The translations under genes were made by a program, and so were the position numbers. Below the pieces are notes generated by a model. The model made no database searches. It saw only the letters and a program-made list of their open reading frames with translations, and was not told where the DNA came from. This document shows positions 7,893 to 16,634 of a stretch of 64,000 nt of DNA, in pieces. Each line of letters opens with the position of its first letter. Within the stretch, counting starts at the first letter, position 1. Source of the DNA: JBLIRR01 sp049472395 (GTDB taxonomy: Bacteria; SZUA-182; DTGQ01; JBLIRR01); contig JBLIRR010000013.1 of assembly GCA_049472395.1 (NCBI GenBank), positions 62,001 to 126,000 on the forward strand. Direction: 5' to 3'.

Positions 7893-8969
7893 ATGATGAT
7901 AATATTAAAAAAGAGACTAATTGAGGCTCTGGCCATAATCGTTTTGTTTATGTTATTGCTTGGAATAGGACTGATGGGATCCTTATATGCTCAAACAACT
8001 ACTACGTGGCCTACGACTACCTCCTATACTCCTACTACCTCCACATATCCAAGTAGTTCATATACTACCACATACCCCTATACCTCCACATATCCAAGTA
8101 GTTCATATACCAGCACATACCCCTATACCTCCACATATCCTACGACGAGTACTTATAACTATAATCCATATTCCTCATACCCAACTACGAGCACATACAA
8201 TCCTTATGGAAGCAGTTATTATGGAGGCTATTACGGTAGTAGTCTCTATGGGAGCGGTTATTATGGCAGTAGCAGTTATGGTGGATTATATGGGAGCAGT
8301 CTATATGGTGGTGGATATTATGGCGGTTTATACGGCAGCAGTCTGTATGGCGGTGGATCCTATGGCGGTTTATACGGCAGCAGTCTGTATGGCGGTGGAT
8401 CCTATGGCGGTTTATACGGCAGCAGTCTATATGGCGGTGGATACTATGGTGGATTATATGGGAGCAGTCTGTATGGTGGTGGATATTATGGCGGATTATA
8501 TAGTGGACTCGGCCTCTATGGCGGCGGCCTTTATGGTGGCGGCGGTCTCGGTCTCTATGGCGGCGGCCTTTATGGCGGTCTCGGCCTCTATGGTGGCAGC
8601 CTCTATGGCGGACTTGGCCTCTATGGCGGCGGCCTTTATGGCGGGCTCGGTCTCTATGGTGGCGGCCTTTATGGCGGTCTCGGCCTCTATGGCGGCGGCC
8701 TTTATGGTGGCGGCGGTCTCGGTCTCTATGGCGGCGGCCTTTATGGCGGTCTCGGCCTCTATGGCGGCGGCCTTTATGGTGGGCTCACTGCAACTGGCTT
8801 AAATCCCTTCTCTGCTGATCCGACGTTGTTTTATGCCTTACTCCCTCTACTACTCAATAAGACAACTACTTCAACTTCAACTTCAACAGACACCGGAACC
8901 TCAACAACCACACCTGCAAGCGCAACTACAAATGGGATTACCTATCCGCAATACTTATTCTCATATTAA
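7893..8969 (+). CDS. Secreted Gly/Tyr-rich repeat protein (copy 2)
   Basis: A 358-residue paralogue of the preceding gene with the same signal peptide pattern (KKRLIEALAIIVLF ... GSLYAQTTTT), a longer Thr/Ser/Pro/Tyr linker with a repeated TYPSSSYTSTYPYTS unit, then Gly/Tyr repeats. Two kinds of unit are visible: a 14-residue GGLYGSSLYGGGSY type (42 bp, about 8310-8500) and an 11-residue GGGLYGGLGLY type (33 bp, about 8515-8785). Unlike copy 1 it has a non-repetitive C-terminus with a hydrophobic stretch (TLFYALLPLLLN), a Thr/Ser tract and a final YLFSY. That tail ends in an aromatic residue and might mark secretion or surface attachment (inference). A strong AAGGAAGGAG Shine-Dalgarno precedes the ATG. 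A perfect hairpin terminator follows. Confidence 0.82.
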   Translation: MMIILKKRLIEALAIIVLFMLLLGIGLMGSLYAQTTTTWPTTTSYTPTTSTYPSSSYTTTYPYTSTYPSSSYTSTYPYTSTYPTTSTYNYNPYSSYPTTSTYNPYGSSYYGGYYGSSLYGSGYYGSSSYGGLYGSSLYGGGYYGGLYGSSLYGGGSYGGLYGSSLYGGGSYGGLYGSSLYGGGYYGGLYGSSLYGGGYYGGLYSGLGLYGGGLYGGGGLGLYGGGLYGGLGLYGGSLYGGLGLYGGGLYGGLGLYGGGLYGGLGLYGGGLYGGGGLGLYGGGLYGGLGLYGGGLYGGLTATGLNPFSADPTLFYALLPLLLNKTTTSTSTSTDTGTSTTTPASATTNGITYPQYLFSY

Positions 8970-8979
8970 TTGTATGCTT

Positions 8980-9022
8980 AAAGGAGCCGATGGTTTTCAT
9001 CGGCTCCTTTTTAATATTTTCG
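8980..9022 (+). terminator. Rho-independent terminator of the Gly/Tyr-repeat operon
   Basis: A perfect 13-bp stem (AAAGGAGCCGATG at 8980-8992 with CATCGGCTCCTTT at 8998-9010), a 5-base GTTTT loop and a T-rich tail (TTTTTAATATTTT). It lies 11 bp after the stop of copy 2 and faces the convergent EPSP-synthase-like gene. Confidence 0.93.
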
Positions 9023-9037
9023 AATATTTATCATCTA

Positions 9038-10324
9038 TTAATATAATGATGACAAAGTAGTAAAAAATTCCGGATATATTTTGTCGATATATTCGTTATC
9101 CTTTATTATTGTTGTGCCTTGAGCAATCAATCCTGCAATAGCTAAGGTCATATCTATAAGTTGATCATTATGACAGTTAACGTGAATCCCTTGCAATTCA
9201 TGTCCTCCATGAATAATAATTATATCTTTTTCATATTCTATATGCGCGCCAAATTTTTTTAATTCTCCCAATAAGGAAGCAATCCGTTCGGCATATTCTT
9301 GAGGCAAATTAGATACGCCATTAAGTATTGTCTCCCCTTTTGCCTGCGTAGCAATAAGACAAAAAATTAATACTTCATCTATCATCTGAAAAAGAGTATC
9401 CTCTTCTATCACAACCGCCTTCAATGAAGAGCTTTGAGTATAAATATCGCATACAGGTTCACCTGAAATCTCCCGTTTGTTTTTTAATTCAATCTTCGCA
9501 CCCATATTTCTTAATACACTGATAAGCTTTATTCTCGTGGGATTAACACACACATTCCTGATTAACAAATAAGATCTTTTTGTAATAAGTACAGCCCCTA
9601 TAAAATAAGCAGCAAGAGAGAAATCCCCAGGAATAATAATATCTGTTGCTGAAAGTTCCCTCCCTCCCTGTAGACTTACTTTACTATTGTGTTTATTAAT
9701 TTCCCCGTCAAAAAGTTGGATCATTCTTTCTAAATGATCGTATAATATAGTTGATTCATTGACCTCACTTACTCCATCAATTGAAAGACCAGCTAAGAGA
9801 ATTGCTGATTTTATATAATTATCGAATTCATGAGCAGAATAACGTATGGGGCCTAATGCTCCTCCTTTAATAGCTAAAGGCGGATAGGTATTATTTTGCC
9901 TTCCTATAATTATAGCCCCTAATTGCACAAAAGGGGCAATAAGTCTATTTATTGAATTTTGACAAAGATAGTGACTCCCTGTGAGCACACTGAAAAATGG
10001 TTGGGATGCACAAAGACCGGTTATTAATTTCATACCGGAAATCGAATCTCCCATGTCAATCGCACTTATGGGCTCTTTTAAACCATATAAACCCTCTCCA
10101 TGTATTATTACTATATCAGGATTATAACGCTCTATTTTTAAGCCAAATGTGTGTAACGCATTAAGCGTTCGCAGACAATCCTCATGCATAAAAAATCCCT
10201 TTATCGGGGTTTTTCCTCGCGATAAAGCTGCTAATACTATTGCGGCTTGTGAAATAAACTTATCACCAGGGATATTTATTTGCCCGCTTAGACTTGTTTG
10301 GGGGATAATTGAAACCTCGCTCAT
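9038..10324 (-). CDS. EPSP synthase homologue with degenerate active site
   Basis: The 428-residue protein has the two-domain fold of 3-phosphoshikimate 1-carboxyvinyltransferase (AroA) and aligns over its whole length: IPGDKFISQAAI, LITGLCASQPFFSVLTG, IKSAILLAGL, IPGDFSLAAYFIGAVLI, NPTRIKLISVLRNMGA and MIDEV. Many residues that bind shikimate-3-phosphate and PEP in E. coli AroA are replaced. By eye: S23 to F, R27 to A, N94 to D, G96 to I, R100 to K, R124 to N, Q171 to Y, K340 to Q and R386 to L. K22, D313, E341, R344 and K411 equivalents remain. It may be a pseudoenzyme or act on another enolpyruvyl or phospho-substrate. It starts 9 bp after pheA, so the aromatic context is kept. Confidence 0.7.
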   Translation of the reverse strand: MSEVSIIPQTSLSGQINIPGDKFISQAAIVLAALSRGKTPIKGFFMHEDCLRTLNALHTFGLKIERYNPDIVIIHGEGLYGLKEPISAIDMGDSISGMKLITGLCASQPFFSVLTGSHYLCQNSINRLIAPFVQLGAIIIGRQNNTYPPLAIKGGALGPIRYSAHEFDNYIKSAILLAGLSIDGVSEVNESTILYDHLERMIQLFDGEINKHNSKVSLQGGRELSATDIIIPGDFSLAAYFIGAVLITKRSYLLIRNVCVNPTRIKLISVLRNMGAKIELKNKREISGEPVCDIYTQSSSLKAVVIEEDTLFQMIDEVLIFCLIATQAKGETILNGVSNLPQEYAERIASLLGELKKFGAHIEYEKDIIIIHGGHELQGIHVNCHNDQLIDMTLAIAGLIAQGTTIIKDNEYIDKIYPEFFTTLSSLY

Positions 10325-10333
10325 TTAATATTC

Positions 10334-11404
10334 CTATTTTCCGTTCCGATGAGCAGGATACGACCCTAGAACCTTCAAAAAAATGCACATTTCCTTGAGT
10401 TCTAAGAGAGCGTCTCTCACTTCATTATCTTGAATATGACCTTGGATATCCAAAAAGAAGATGTATTCCCAGGGTTTCTTTTTCGTTGGACGGGACTCAA
10501 TTTTTGTTAGATTGATAGAATGTGTAGCAAAAGGAGCCAACATGTGATAAAGAGCTCCTATGCGATCTTTTATTGAAAAAATTAAAGATGTTTTATCATT
10601 GCCGCTTCGAGGGATCTGTTCCTTTCCTATAACAAGAAACCGTGTATAATTATTTGCTCTGTCCTCTATGCGAGCCTGAAGTATATTTAAACCATAGAGC
10701 TTTGCTGCCTCAACACTCGCGATAGCAGCAATAGATTTATCTTTTGAGGCCAATTCCGCAGCTTTTGAGGTACTCTCTGCCTCAATAATTGGTATATTAG
10801 GTACATGACTGCGAAGCCACGCCCTGGATTGAGCCACGGGTTGCGGATGAGAGAATATCTTTTTTATATCGTTAATATTGGAACTTTTTGATAATAGATT
10901 ATGATGGATCACAATCATTATTTCATTACAAATTTTTAAATCAGAATCAACAAACATATCTAATGTATGACTAACCATACCTTCGGTTGAGTTCTCAACA
11001 GGTACGACACCAAAATCGCAAAAACCTCTTTCGACTTCGCCAAATACATCTTCAATACTAGCTACAGGAACCAATTTCTCAAAAGAGCCGAATTTCTTCA
11101 TTGTTGCAATATGCGTAAATGAGGCTGGCAGGCCAAAATAAGCAATACATAGGGGACGAGCAAGAGAATGACACGCGGATATTATTTCTTGAAAAATGGA
11201 AAAGAGTGCTTCGTTGGGGAATGGCCCCGTGCTTAGATCCTTATATCGCTGAAGGATCCTATCTTCCATGCCGAATTGAGTGTCCTGAAACAACTCAACA
11301 TTTTCTTTGATTAGTTGGGCTCGTTTATTCAGAAGTTCAATAATAGAATTATCTATATTTTGTATATTTTCTTTAAAATTATTGATTTCTTTATTTTTTT
11401 TCAA
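10334..11404 (-). CDS. pheA: P-protein: chorismate mutase-like domain plus prephenate dehydratase
   Basis: Three domains in 356 residues. Residues about 1-90 are an AroQ-type chorismate mutase helix bundle (IDNSIIELLNKRAQL and a typical IFQEIISACHSL end). Residues about 95-275 are prephenate dehydratase, with VPVENSTEGMVSHTLD and the catalytic NNYTRFLVIG. Residues about 280-356 are an ACT domain (GALYHMLAPFATHS, KIESRPTKK) that usually senses phenylalanine. The enzyme makes phenylpyruvate for Phe synthesis. The mutase half lacks several active-site positions: the IGxxK lysine is replaced, and the N-terminal Arg (E. coli R11) and the R51 position are K and M. The start is a TTG at 11404 with only a weak AGAAGAG upstream; there is no ATG that would keep the mutase domain. 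Confidence 0.87.
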   Translation of the reverse strand: MKKNKEINNFKENIQNIDNSIIELLNKRAQLIKENVELFQDTQFGMEDRILQRYKDLSTGPFPNEALFSIFQEIISACHSLARPLCIAYFGLPASFTHIATMKKFGSFEKLVPVASIEDVFGEVERGFCDFGVVPVENSTEGMVSHTLDMFVDSDLKICNEIMIVIHHNLLSKSSNINDIKKIFSHPQPVAQSRAWLRSHVPNIPIIEAESTSKAAELASKDKSIAAIASVEAAKLYGLNILQARIEDRANNYTRFLVIGKEQIPRSGNDKTSLIFSIKDRIGALYHMLAPFATHSINLTKIESRPTKKKPWEYIFFLDIQGHIQDNEVRDALLELKEMCIFLKVLGSYPAHRNGK

Positions 11405-11794
11405 GATAGTTCTCTTCTTATATAAATAAGGTAACCTTTAGATTCAACTCTTCAGTGTTCAAGAATTAATAATAGTAGAAATCATTATAGATAAATTTTT
11501 ATGAAATGTCAACCTTCAGCAGTTCTCATTTTGGCGAACTCTCAGAAATACAAGGGATTCCTGTATTCGGTAGTAGATTGTTTGTTTTTCTTTCAGTGGC
11601 GGACATTGGATGTAAAAAAATATTTGACAGGATGTAATCTTTCATGCGATTGCCATAGGCCCATCGTTGGATTGTTTTTATCCTTCAATTCTAATATAAT
11701 AAACTAGACTTTTTAAATTATATATATATACATTTTCCAACGCATAATTTGTAGAGAATTATGCCACGAATTAATAGAAGGCAAGAGGTCATTT
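11405..11794. other. Intergenic region between pheA and the TIM-barrel gene
   Basis: About 390 bp between divergent genes, so it should hold both promoters. It carries a decayed copy of an inverted-repeat element (11613-11654), described separately. A short open frame at 11501-11707 has no Shine-Dalgarno and an unlikely composition, so I do not call it. No hairpin terminator or T-box-like structure is evident. Confidence 0.5.
11613..11654 (+). repeat. Decayed copy of the 42.3-kb inverted-repeat element
   Basis: Bases 11613-11633 are identical over 21 nt to the reverse complement of 42374-42394, and 11636-11654 match the terminal repeats of that element at 18 of 19 positions. The pieces are in the same relative order but lie only a few bases apart, so this copy lacks most of the interior and one end. 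Confidence 0.75.
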
Positions 11795-12604
11795 ATGTTT
11801 CGTATTGGTAATCAAACATCATGCCATAGCCAAAATATTCTTGATCCCTTTGAGTTTGCCGTTCATTATAATTTTGGGTGCTTCGAGTGGTTTTTTGATA
11901 AAAATGAAAATGGAAATGGACTTGATATATCGAGAATTGACACGTCGTTTCAAAATTCTATCAAGCACAGAGCCCTCAAGGCTGACTTAAGTTTATCAGT
12001 GCATGTGCCGTGTGATCTATCAGTGTACACCAGTGAAGGCATGCGAATACTTAATGAGATACTACAGTTTACTTTCTATATAAGAGCTCGTGTTTTAGTA
12101 CTCCATTTTGATTCATCAAAAGGAACAAGAGCGTTTGCGACAAAAATGCGCGCCATAGCCAACAACCTATTCACTACAGATATTATATTAACTATCGAAA
12201 ATACACCTTATAATGGGCCAATGGAATTTAATCAATTCTTTGCTACACTATCAGCCAGGAGCAAAAAAAAAATTGGGATGGCATTTGATATTGGTCATGC
12301 AAATCTCTACCCGGATTTTCGCAATAACTTTCTCGGCTATCTGAATGCTCTCGCACCCCATGTTCCTATATATCATCTTCATTTTCATGAAAATTCCGGG
12401 GGCACAGATTCTCATAACTGCATCTTTTCAACCCACTCGAAATTTAATGATCTGGGTATTCGTACTCTCATAAAAACCTTAGTAGAACGAAACAGTACAG
12501 GTAATATTATTTTAGAACAATGGCCTCAGCCACGGTCACAACTCCTTGATGCCCGAGATCGCTTACAAAAAATAATTGATCAGGAAAGAATTAGAAAAGT
12601 ATAA
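11795..12604 (+). CDS. Sugar-phosphate isomerase/AP-endonuclease-family TIM-barrel protein
   Basis: A 269-residue protein with the pattern of the xylose-isomerase-like TIM barrel (AP endonuclease family 2): SVHVPCD, VLHFDSS, LTIENTPYNGP, GMAFDIGHAN, YHLHFHENSGGTDSH and NIILEQWP. The His, Glu and Asp residues at strand ends (IEN, DIGH, HFHEN, LEQ) are those that usually hold a divalent metal. Members include sugar isomerases, epimerases, inosose dehydratases and nucleases, so the substrate cannot be stated. No signal peptide is seen. An AAGAGG Shine-Dalgarno lies upstream of the ATG. Its end overlaps the convergent J-domain gene by 14 bp. Confidence 0.8.
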   Translation: MFRIGNQTSCHSQNILDPFEFAVHYNFGCFEWFFDKNENGNGLDISRIDTSFQNSIKHRALKADLSLSVHVPCDLSVYTSEGMRILNEILQFTFYIRARVLVLHFDSSKGTRAFATKMRAIANNLFTTDIILTIENTPYNGPMEFNQFFATLSARSKKKIGMAFDIGHANLYPDFRNNFLGYLNALAPHVPIYHLHFHENSGGTDSHNCIFSTHSKFNDLGIRTLIKTLVERNSTGNIILEQWPQPRSQLLDARDRLQKIIDQERIRKV

Positions 12605-13019
12605 TAGTTATTATAATACAGAGGAGCCATAAAAGCATTAAACCAAGAAAAAAGGCTGAAAAAATACATCCTGACAGAAGAGTATAGCCCATGATATGTA
12701 TGGATTTTTTGAAAAATATATTATCATTTATTAACCGTACAAACTTGTGTAAATATTTCGGCTTATGAGTATGATCTCTTTGGGCGCGGTGTGGCGTATA
12801 TCGGGGTTGCTCATTGATGATTTCAGAAAAATTATTTGCTTGAAGTTGATTATAGGCTTTATTTATCTGTTTTAACTTTGTCTCTGCCCGCTGTCTTAGC
12901 GTGCTGTCCTGATAAAATAAATCGGGATGCCATTTTTTGACAAGTTCCCTATAAGCGCATTTTATTTCTTCTGGGGATGCGCCCTTTTGTAAATTTAATA
13001 TTCGTAAATTATTTATCAT
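12591..13019 (-). CDS. Membrane-anchored J-domain protein
   Basis: Residues 5-65 form a J-domain with the HPD tripeptide at 31-33 (LVKKWHPDLF) and the later KLKQINKAYNQLQ helix, so the protein should stimulate the ATPase of a DnaK-type chaperone. The middle is polar. The last 30 residues are a strongly hydrophobic segment (SGCIFSAFFLGLMLLW onward), probably one or two membrane helices, which places the J-domain in the cytoplasm at the inner membrane. There is no G/F region or zinc domain, so this is a type III J-protein rather than DnaJ. The client is unknown; the cytochrome operon starts just upstream on the same strand. Confidence 0.85.
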   Translation of the reverse strand: MINNLRILNLQKGASPEEIKCAYRELVKKWHPDLFYQDSTLRQRAETKLKQINKAYNQLQANNFSEIINEQPRYTPHRAQRDHTHKPKYLHKFVRLINDNIFFKKSIHIMGYTLLSGCIFSAFFLGLMLLWLLCIIITIILF

Positions 13020-13097
13020 AATTACAAATATGCTTATAATATTGTGTTGTTTTTTAAGTTATTTATAGTTTAGCTTTCTTCCCCCTCTCTCAAAACC

Positions 13098-16000
13098 TTA
13101 GTAAATACTCCCTTTACTCACATTTCTCCAATATTTACTCTTCCATTCCTTTGACGTATGATACCCTTTATACTTTAATAGGGCATCAAATCCATGACAA
13201 TCGAGACAGATAGAAAAAGCAGCCCCTTTATTCCTTAAAAAACTATTTGTAGGGTCTCCTTCTATATTTGTTTTCTTATCGGTAGAATAAACTTTGTTGA
13301 TCGGATCCCATTGATGGGCGTTATGACAGGTTGGACATGTAACAAAACCAACAGGAGAAATATTACCAAGCTTATCATAGAGAGGGTAATAAATATTAAT
13401 TTTTCTTTCTTGAAATAATTGCTGTTGCATAATCTTACCAGTGTATACAAAAGAGCTTGGGTGAAGACCAATAAATACATCCTTGGCCTTCGCGCACCCA
13501 TCCTTTTTGTGACAGTTGACACAGGTGCCAAGCATAAAGTCCTGCTCACCCTCAAGGGATCTGGCCCAGAGAATCCTGTTTGAAGGGGCATTATGGACCT
13601 GATGACACGGTGAACACACCCCTCCCTGATCCGCTGTCTGACCATTAAGGTTCATTGTTTGTGGGCACAGCCATCGCATATCATGTTCACTGTCAAGAAT
13701 ATATTTCTTATCCTGATGGCAGTCAAGGCACATTGATCCAGGAAAATTACTCGTTATTCTAAGAAAGCTGTTATTTATTGTGCCTTCGGCTTCCTTCTTT
13801 TCCGGCACATTTCCCATCTCATCCCATCTATGGACCTGATGGCAACTCTGGCATGTAAGAAAATCAGCAGAAGAATCATGCTTTTGCTCCATAGGATTTA
13901 AAGAACCTTCTGTATACAAAGGCAATGATATCTTCACGTTATTTAATTTTGAGTGTGACAAAGAAATATCAACCGGATGTGTCGCCCCCGAGAGCACTTT
14001 CTTTCCTCCTACTCTCCCAACGCCATGGCAACTTCGGCAAAGAAGACTAATTGGTCCCTCTCCAAAACCGGCACTATCGAAACTTCTCGCCCATAGACGA
14101 TATTTATTCCCGTCATGCAACACATGACAAGCAGAACATGGCCCGCAATCCGCTGCACTCACACCGAGCATATTCTTCTCTTCAGGTGCCGTAAAGACAA
14201 GATCATGATCTGTATGTATGATAGATTTCTGCTCTTTATGACAGGTGATACATAAAAGCGCTTCCGGTGAAGTAGTTAAGCGCAAAAAACTGCTTTTTCC
14301 ATATCCCTCGGTATTCATATTCTCATGTGCATCAGAACTCGTGCTCCATATATGTACATCATGACATGTACTGCATGAAAGCTTTCCACCCTCAGCAATT
14401 CTTGTCCCTTTTTTATCATAGAGAGGGAGTGACACGTTTTCTTTCATCGTCTTGTCCTGTGGATGATAACATGTTTTGATGGCTTTTTTCTTTGCAGGTC
14501 CTTTTTCATTATGGCATGTATCACATAAGCTCTTTATGGGAGCTGCCTCTGAATCACTTAGAGGCTCGCGGGCGAACATTCTTATTGAATATCCCTTATG
14601 GGGCAAATGACACGCACCGCAGATACCACTTTGCAATACCCGTTCTCCATTTGCGTTCACTTCTTTTGATGCACTTATTCGAAGATCATGCTTTGTATCC
14701 TTGAGAGCTGATTTGGAAATATGACAGGAAACGCATAATTTAGAGTCAGCATTATTCGCCTCCCTGAGAAAACTATCTCTCCTGTCCCCTTCGGTCATCT
14801 TGCCCGGGCCCTTCTTTTTCTTGCCCGGCTTCCATTTGTGTACATTATGGCAACTGGCGCAGGTAACCTCACCCCCTTCTTGAACTTTATTTCCTTGTTT
14901 ATCATAGAAAAGGAGAGGGATATCACCTTTATACCCACCAAGCAATCCCATGTTTTTAGACGTGGGATGAGTATTGAGACCAACCAGCTTCTTTTCAGCT
15001 ACCCTTTCCTTACTATGACATGATTCACAAAGAACCCTTATAATATCATCACTTGAATGATCAAGGAAAGGAGTGTCACGGGCCCACATTTTAATATTCC
15101 TTCCATTGTGGACGAGATGACAGGGACTGCACAATCCCCCTTCCCTTCTTGTCTGCCCAAGAATATTAACATCTTCAGGAGCGGCAAGCTCCATATCATG
15201 TTCAGAGGCAGTAATGACTTTTTTATCTTTATGACAGCTCGTACATAACGATGAATCGTAAGTATCTTCCTTTCTTAAAAAACTTGTTTTATTATTCCCC
15301 TCTTCATTTTTTCCAGGACCTTGCGTGGCGAGAGAAGGATTCCATTGATGTGCGCTATGACAGGTTGCACAGCCTAATTCACCATCCTGAGATAATTTCG
15401 TGTCAGGTAAATACAGAGGGAGCTCTGTTGTTATCCCAACTGCAGAGGGCTTCACTTGACTCGGATGAGTATACGTTCCGATTAATTTTGCTTGTGCACA
15501 CTCATTTTTTTTATGACAGCTCGCGCAAAAATCAGAAAGGTTTTGTATATGCTCTTTGCCATCTTTCCTTGCACAAAGCTTTATTGGGCCGCTATTGTGC
15601 GGTCTGTGGCACGGGCTGCAAATCCCTTTATCCTTTATCTCAGCTGGCGCAGTTATTCTTAGATCATGGTCAGTTCCCATTATAATACGTTCATTTTTAT
15701 GGCAATCTATACAGGGAGGGTCCTTACCTTTTTTTGCAAGAATAGAAGTCTCTTTAGCCGCATTATGTGGCCAATGGCAGCTCTCACAAATCATCTGTCC
15801 TACTTTCCCCTTTACTGCCTTTAACCCTCCCTCCCATTGCTTTGGCAAGATTGCCTTTGTCGGAACAATATCAACAGGATGAGATCCCATACCAATACCC
15901 TTTCCCGGCAGGCTTGGATTTGATCCATGACATACTTCACAAAGCTCGGATGTATAAGTGGTATCATCTAATCGATCAGGTATTACCAATAAATTTTTAT

Positions 16001-16634
16001 CCTTAACACCATGCACTGTATGACAGCTCTCGCAAATAATTTCACCTTTTGTTCCACTACGGCCATAACGATCGAAAATCTTTTGGGGCACTTTGATGCT
16101 TGTTATATTAATCGGGTGATTCCCTGCCTTTTTCCCTCCTGTCTTACCCTTGTGACACATGGCGCACATCTCGGAATTCTGATTACAAAACCTTAAATAG
16201 ATCGTGACTTCATACCGGCGCTCATCAGCAACACCATGTGCTGTATGACACGTAGCGCAGATCACCTCCCCCTTATTTCCTAGCGGCAACTCAGGGGGTA
16301 TCTGGACTTTTTCTGAAGGAATCATATTCACGCGATGGCCTCTATTTGCCCAAAAGCGTTTACGTGAATCTACCATAATACCGTTGTGACAGGAATAACA
16401 GATCATTTCACTTCCGGCAACACGTTCTCTCTGGTATTCGGCAAGGTCTGAGCCGCGCCCCTCCACATAAAATTGGTCAAGCCATCTATAGTGACAAATA
16501 GCGCACTCTTTTGCAGAATTACGCATTATTTGGCCATAGACACCTCTATGTGCCGTGAAAAGAAGAAGGAATATGAATACAGGCACACTATTTTTGACTA
16601 TCCAGTAGTTGATACACACTAATTTTGCTCGCAT
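13098..16634 (-). CDS. Modular 28-heme c-type cytochrome
   Basis: I count 28 CXXCH heme-binding motifs in about 1178 residues, one per 42. The ATG at 16634 gives a proper signal peptide (MRAKLVCINYWIVKN then a hydrophobic core ending near VYG); an upstream in-frame ATG at 16748 would run far into the preceding gene and spoil it. From about heme 7 the protein is built of repeated modules of about 165 residues (roughly 500 bp) with four hemes each. Every module also has four recurrent non-motif histidines (CxxCHxxHxW, an HD, CxxCHxxHN or equivalent, and an HP), enough for bis-His ligation of all four hemes. FLR and EG-SFLR strings recur too. It is probably a periplasmic or extracellular electron conduit. 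It overlaps the NHL gene by 47 bp. Confidence 0.9.
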   Translation of the reverse strand: MRAKLVCINYWIVKNSVPVFIFLLLFTAHRGVYGQIMRNSAKECAICHYRWLDQFYVEGRGSDLAEYQRERVAGSEMICYSCHNGIMVDSRKRFWANRGHRVNMIPSEKVQIPPELPLGNKGEVICATCHTAHGVADERRYEVTIYLRFCNQNSEMCAMCHKGKTGGKKAGNHPINITSIKVPQKIFDRYGRSGTKGEIICESCHTVHGVKDKNLLVIPDRLDDTTYTSELCEVCHGSNPSLPGKGIGMGSHPVDIVPTKAILPKQWEGGLKAVKGKVGQMICESCHWPHNAAKETSILAKKGKDPPCIDCHKNERIIMGTDHDLRITAPAEIKDKGICSPCHRPHNSGPIKLCARKDGKEHIQNLSDFCASCHKKNECAQAKLIGTYTHPSQVKPSAVGITTELPLYLPDTKLSQDGELGCATCHSAHQWNPSLATQGPGKNEEGNNKTSFLRKEDTYDSSLCTSCHKDKKVITASEHDMELAAPEDVNILGQTRREGGLCSPCHLVHNGRNIKMWARDTPFLDHSSDDIIRVLCESCHSKERVAEKKLVGLNTHPTSKNMGLLGGYKGDIPLLFYDKQGNKVQEGGEVTCASCHNVHKWKPGKKKKGPGKMTEGDRRDSFLREANNADSKLCVSCHISKSALKDTKHDLRISASKEVNANGERVLQSGICGACHLPHKGYSIRMFAREPLSDSEAAPIKSLCDTCHNEKGPAKKKAIKTCYHPQDKTMKENVSLPLYDKKGTRIAEGGKLSCSTCHDVHIWSTSSDAHENMNTEGYGKSSFLRLTTSPEALLCITCHKEQKSIIHTDHDLVFTAPEEKNMLGVSAADCGPCSACHVLHDGNKYRLWARSFDSAGFGEGPISLLCRSCHGVGRVGGKKVLSGATHPVDISLSHSKLNNVKISLPLYTEGSLNPMEQKHDSSADFLTCQSCHQVHRWDEMGNVPEKKEAEGTINNSFLRITSNFPGSMCLDCHQDKKYILDSEHDMRWLCPQTMNLNGQTADQGGVCSPCHQVHNAPSNRILWARSLEGEQDFMLGTCVNCHKKDGCAKAKDVFIGLHPSSFVYTGKIMQQQLFQERKINIYYPLYDKLGNISPVGFVTCPTCHNAHQWDPINKVYSTDKKTNIEGDPTNSFLRNKGAAFSICLDCHGFDALLKYKGYHTSKEWKSKYWRNVSKGSIY

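Noticed and set aside
7159..8802. Long open frames (225 and 271 codons) rich in Met, Ala and Val across the repeat region
   Set aside because: They are shifted readings of in-frame 3n repeats of the two Gly/Tyr proteins. They have no Shine-Dalgarno and no signal peptide, whereas the chosen frame has both.
11501..11707. Open frame of 68 codons in the pheA upstream gap
   Set aside because: No Shine-Dalgarno, odd composition, and it overlaps the decayed repeat element.
15251..15685. Open frame of 144 codons on the plus strand
   Set aside because: Antisense to the 28-heme cytochrome. Its openness follows from the codon bias of the cytochrome repeats.
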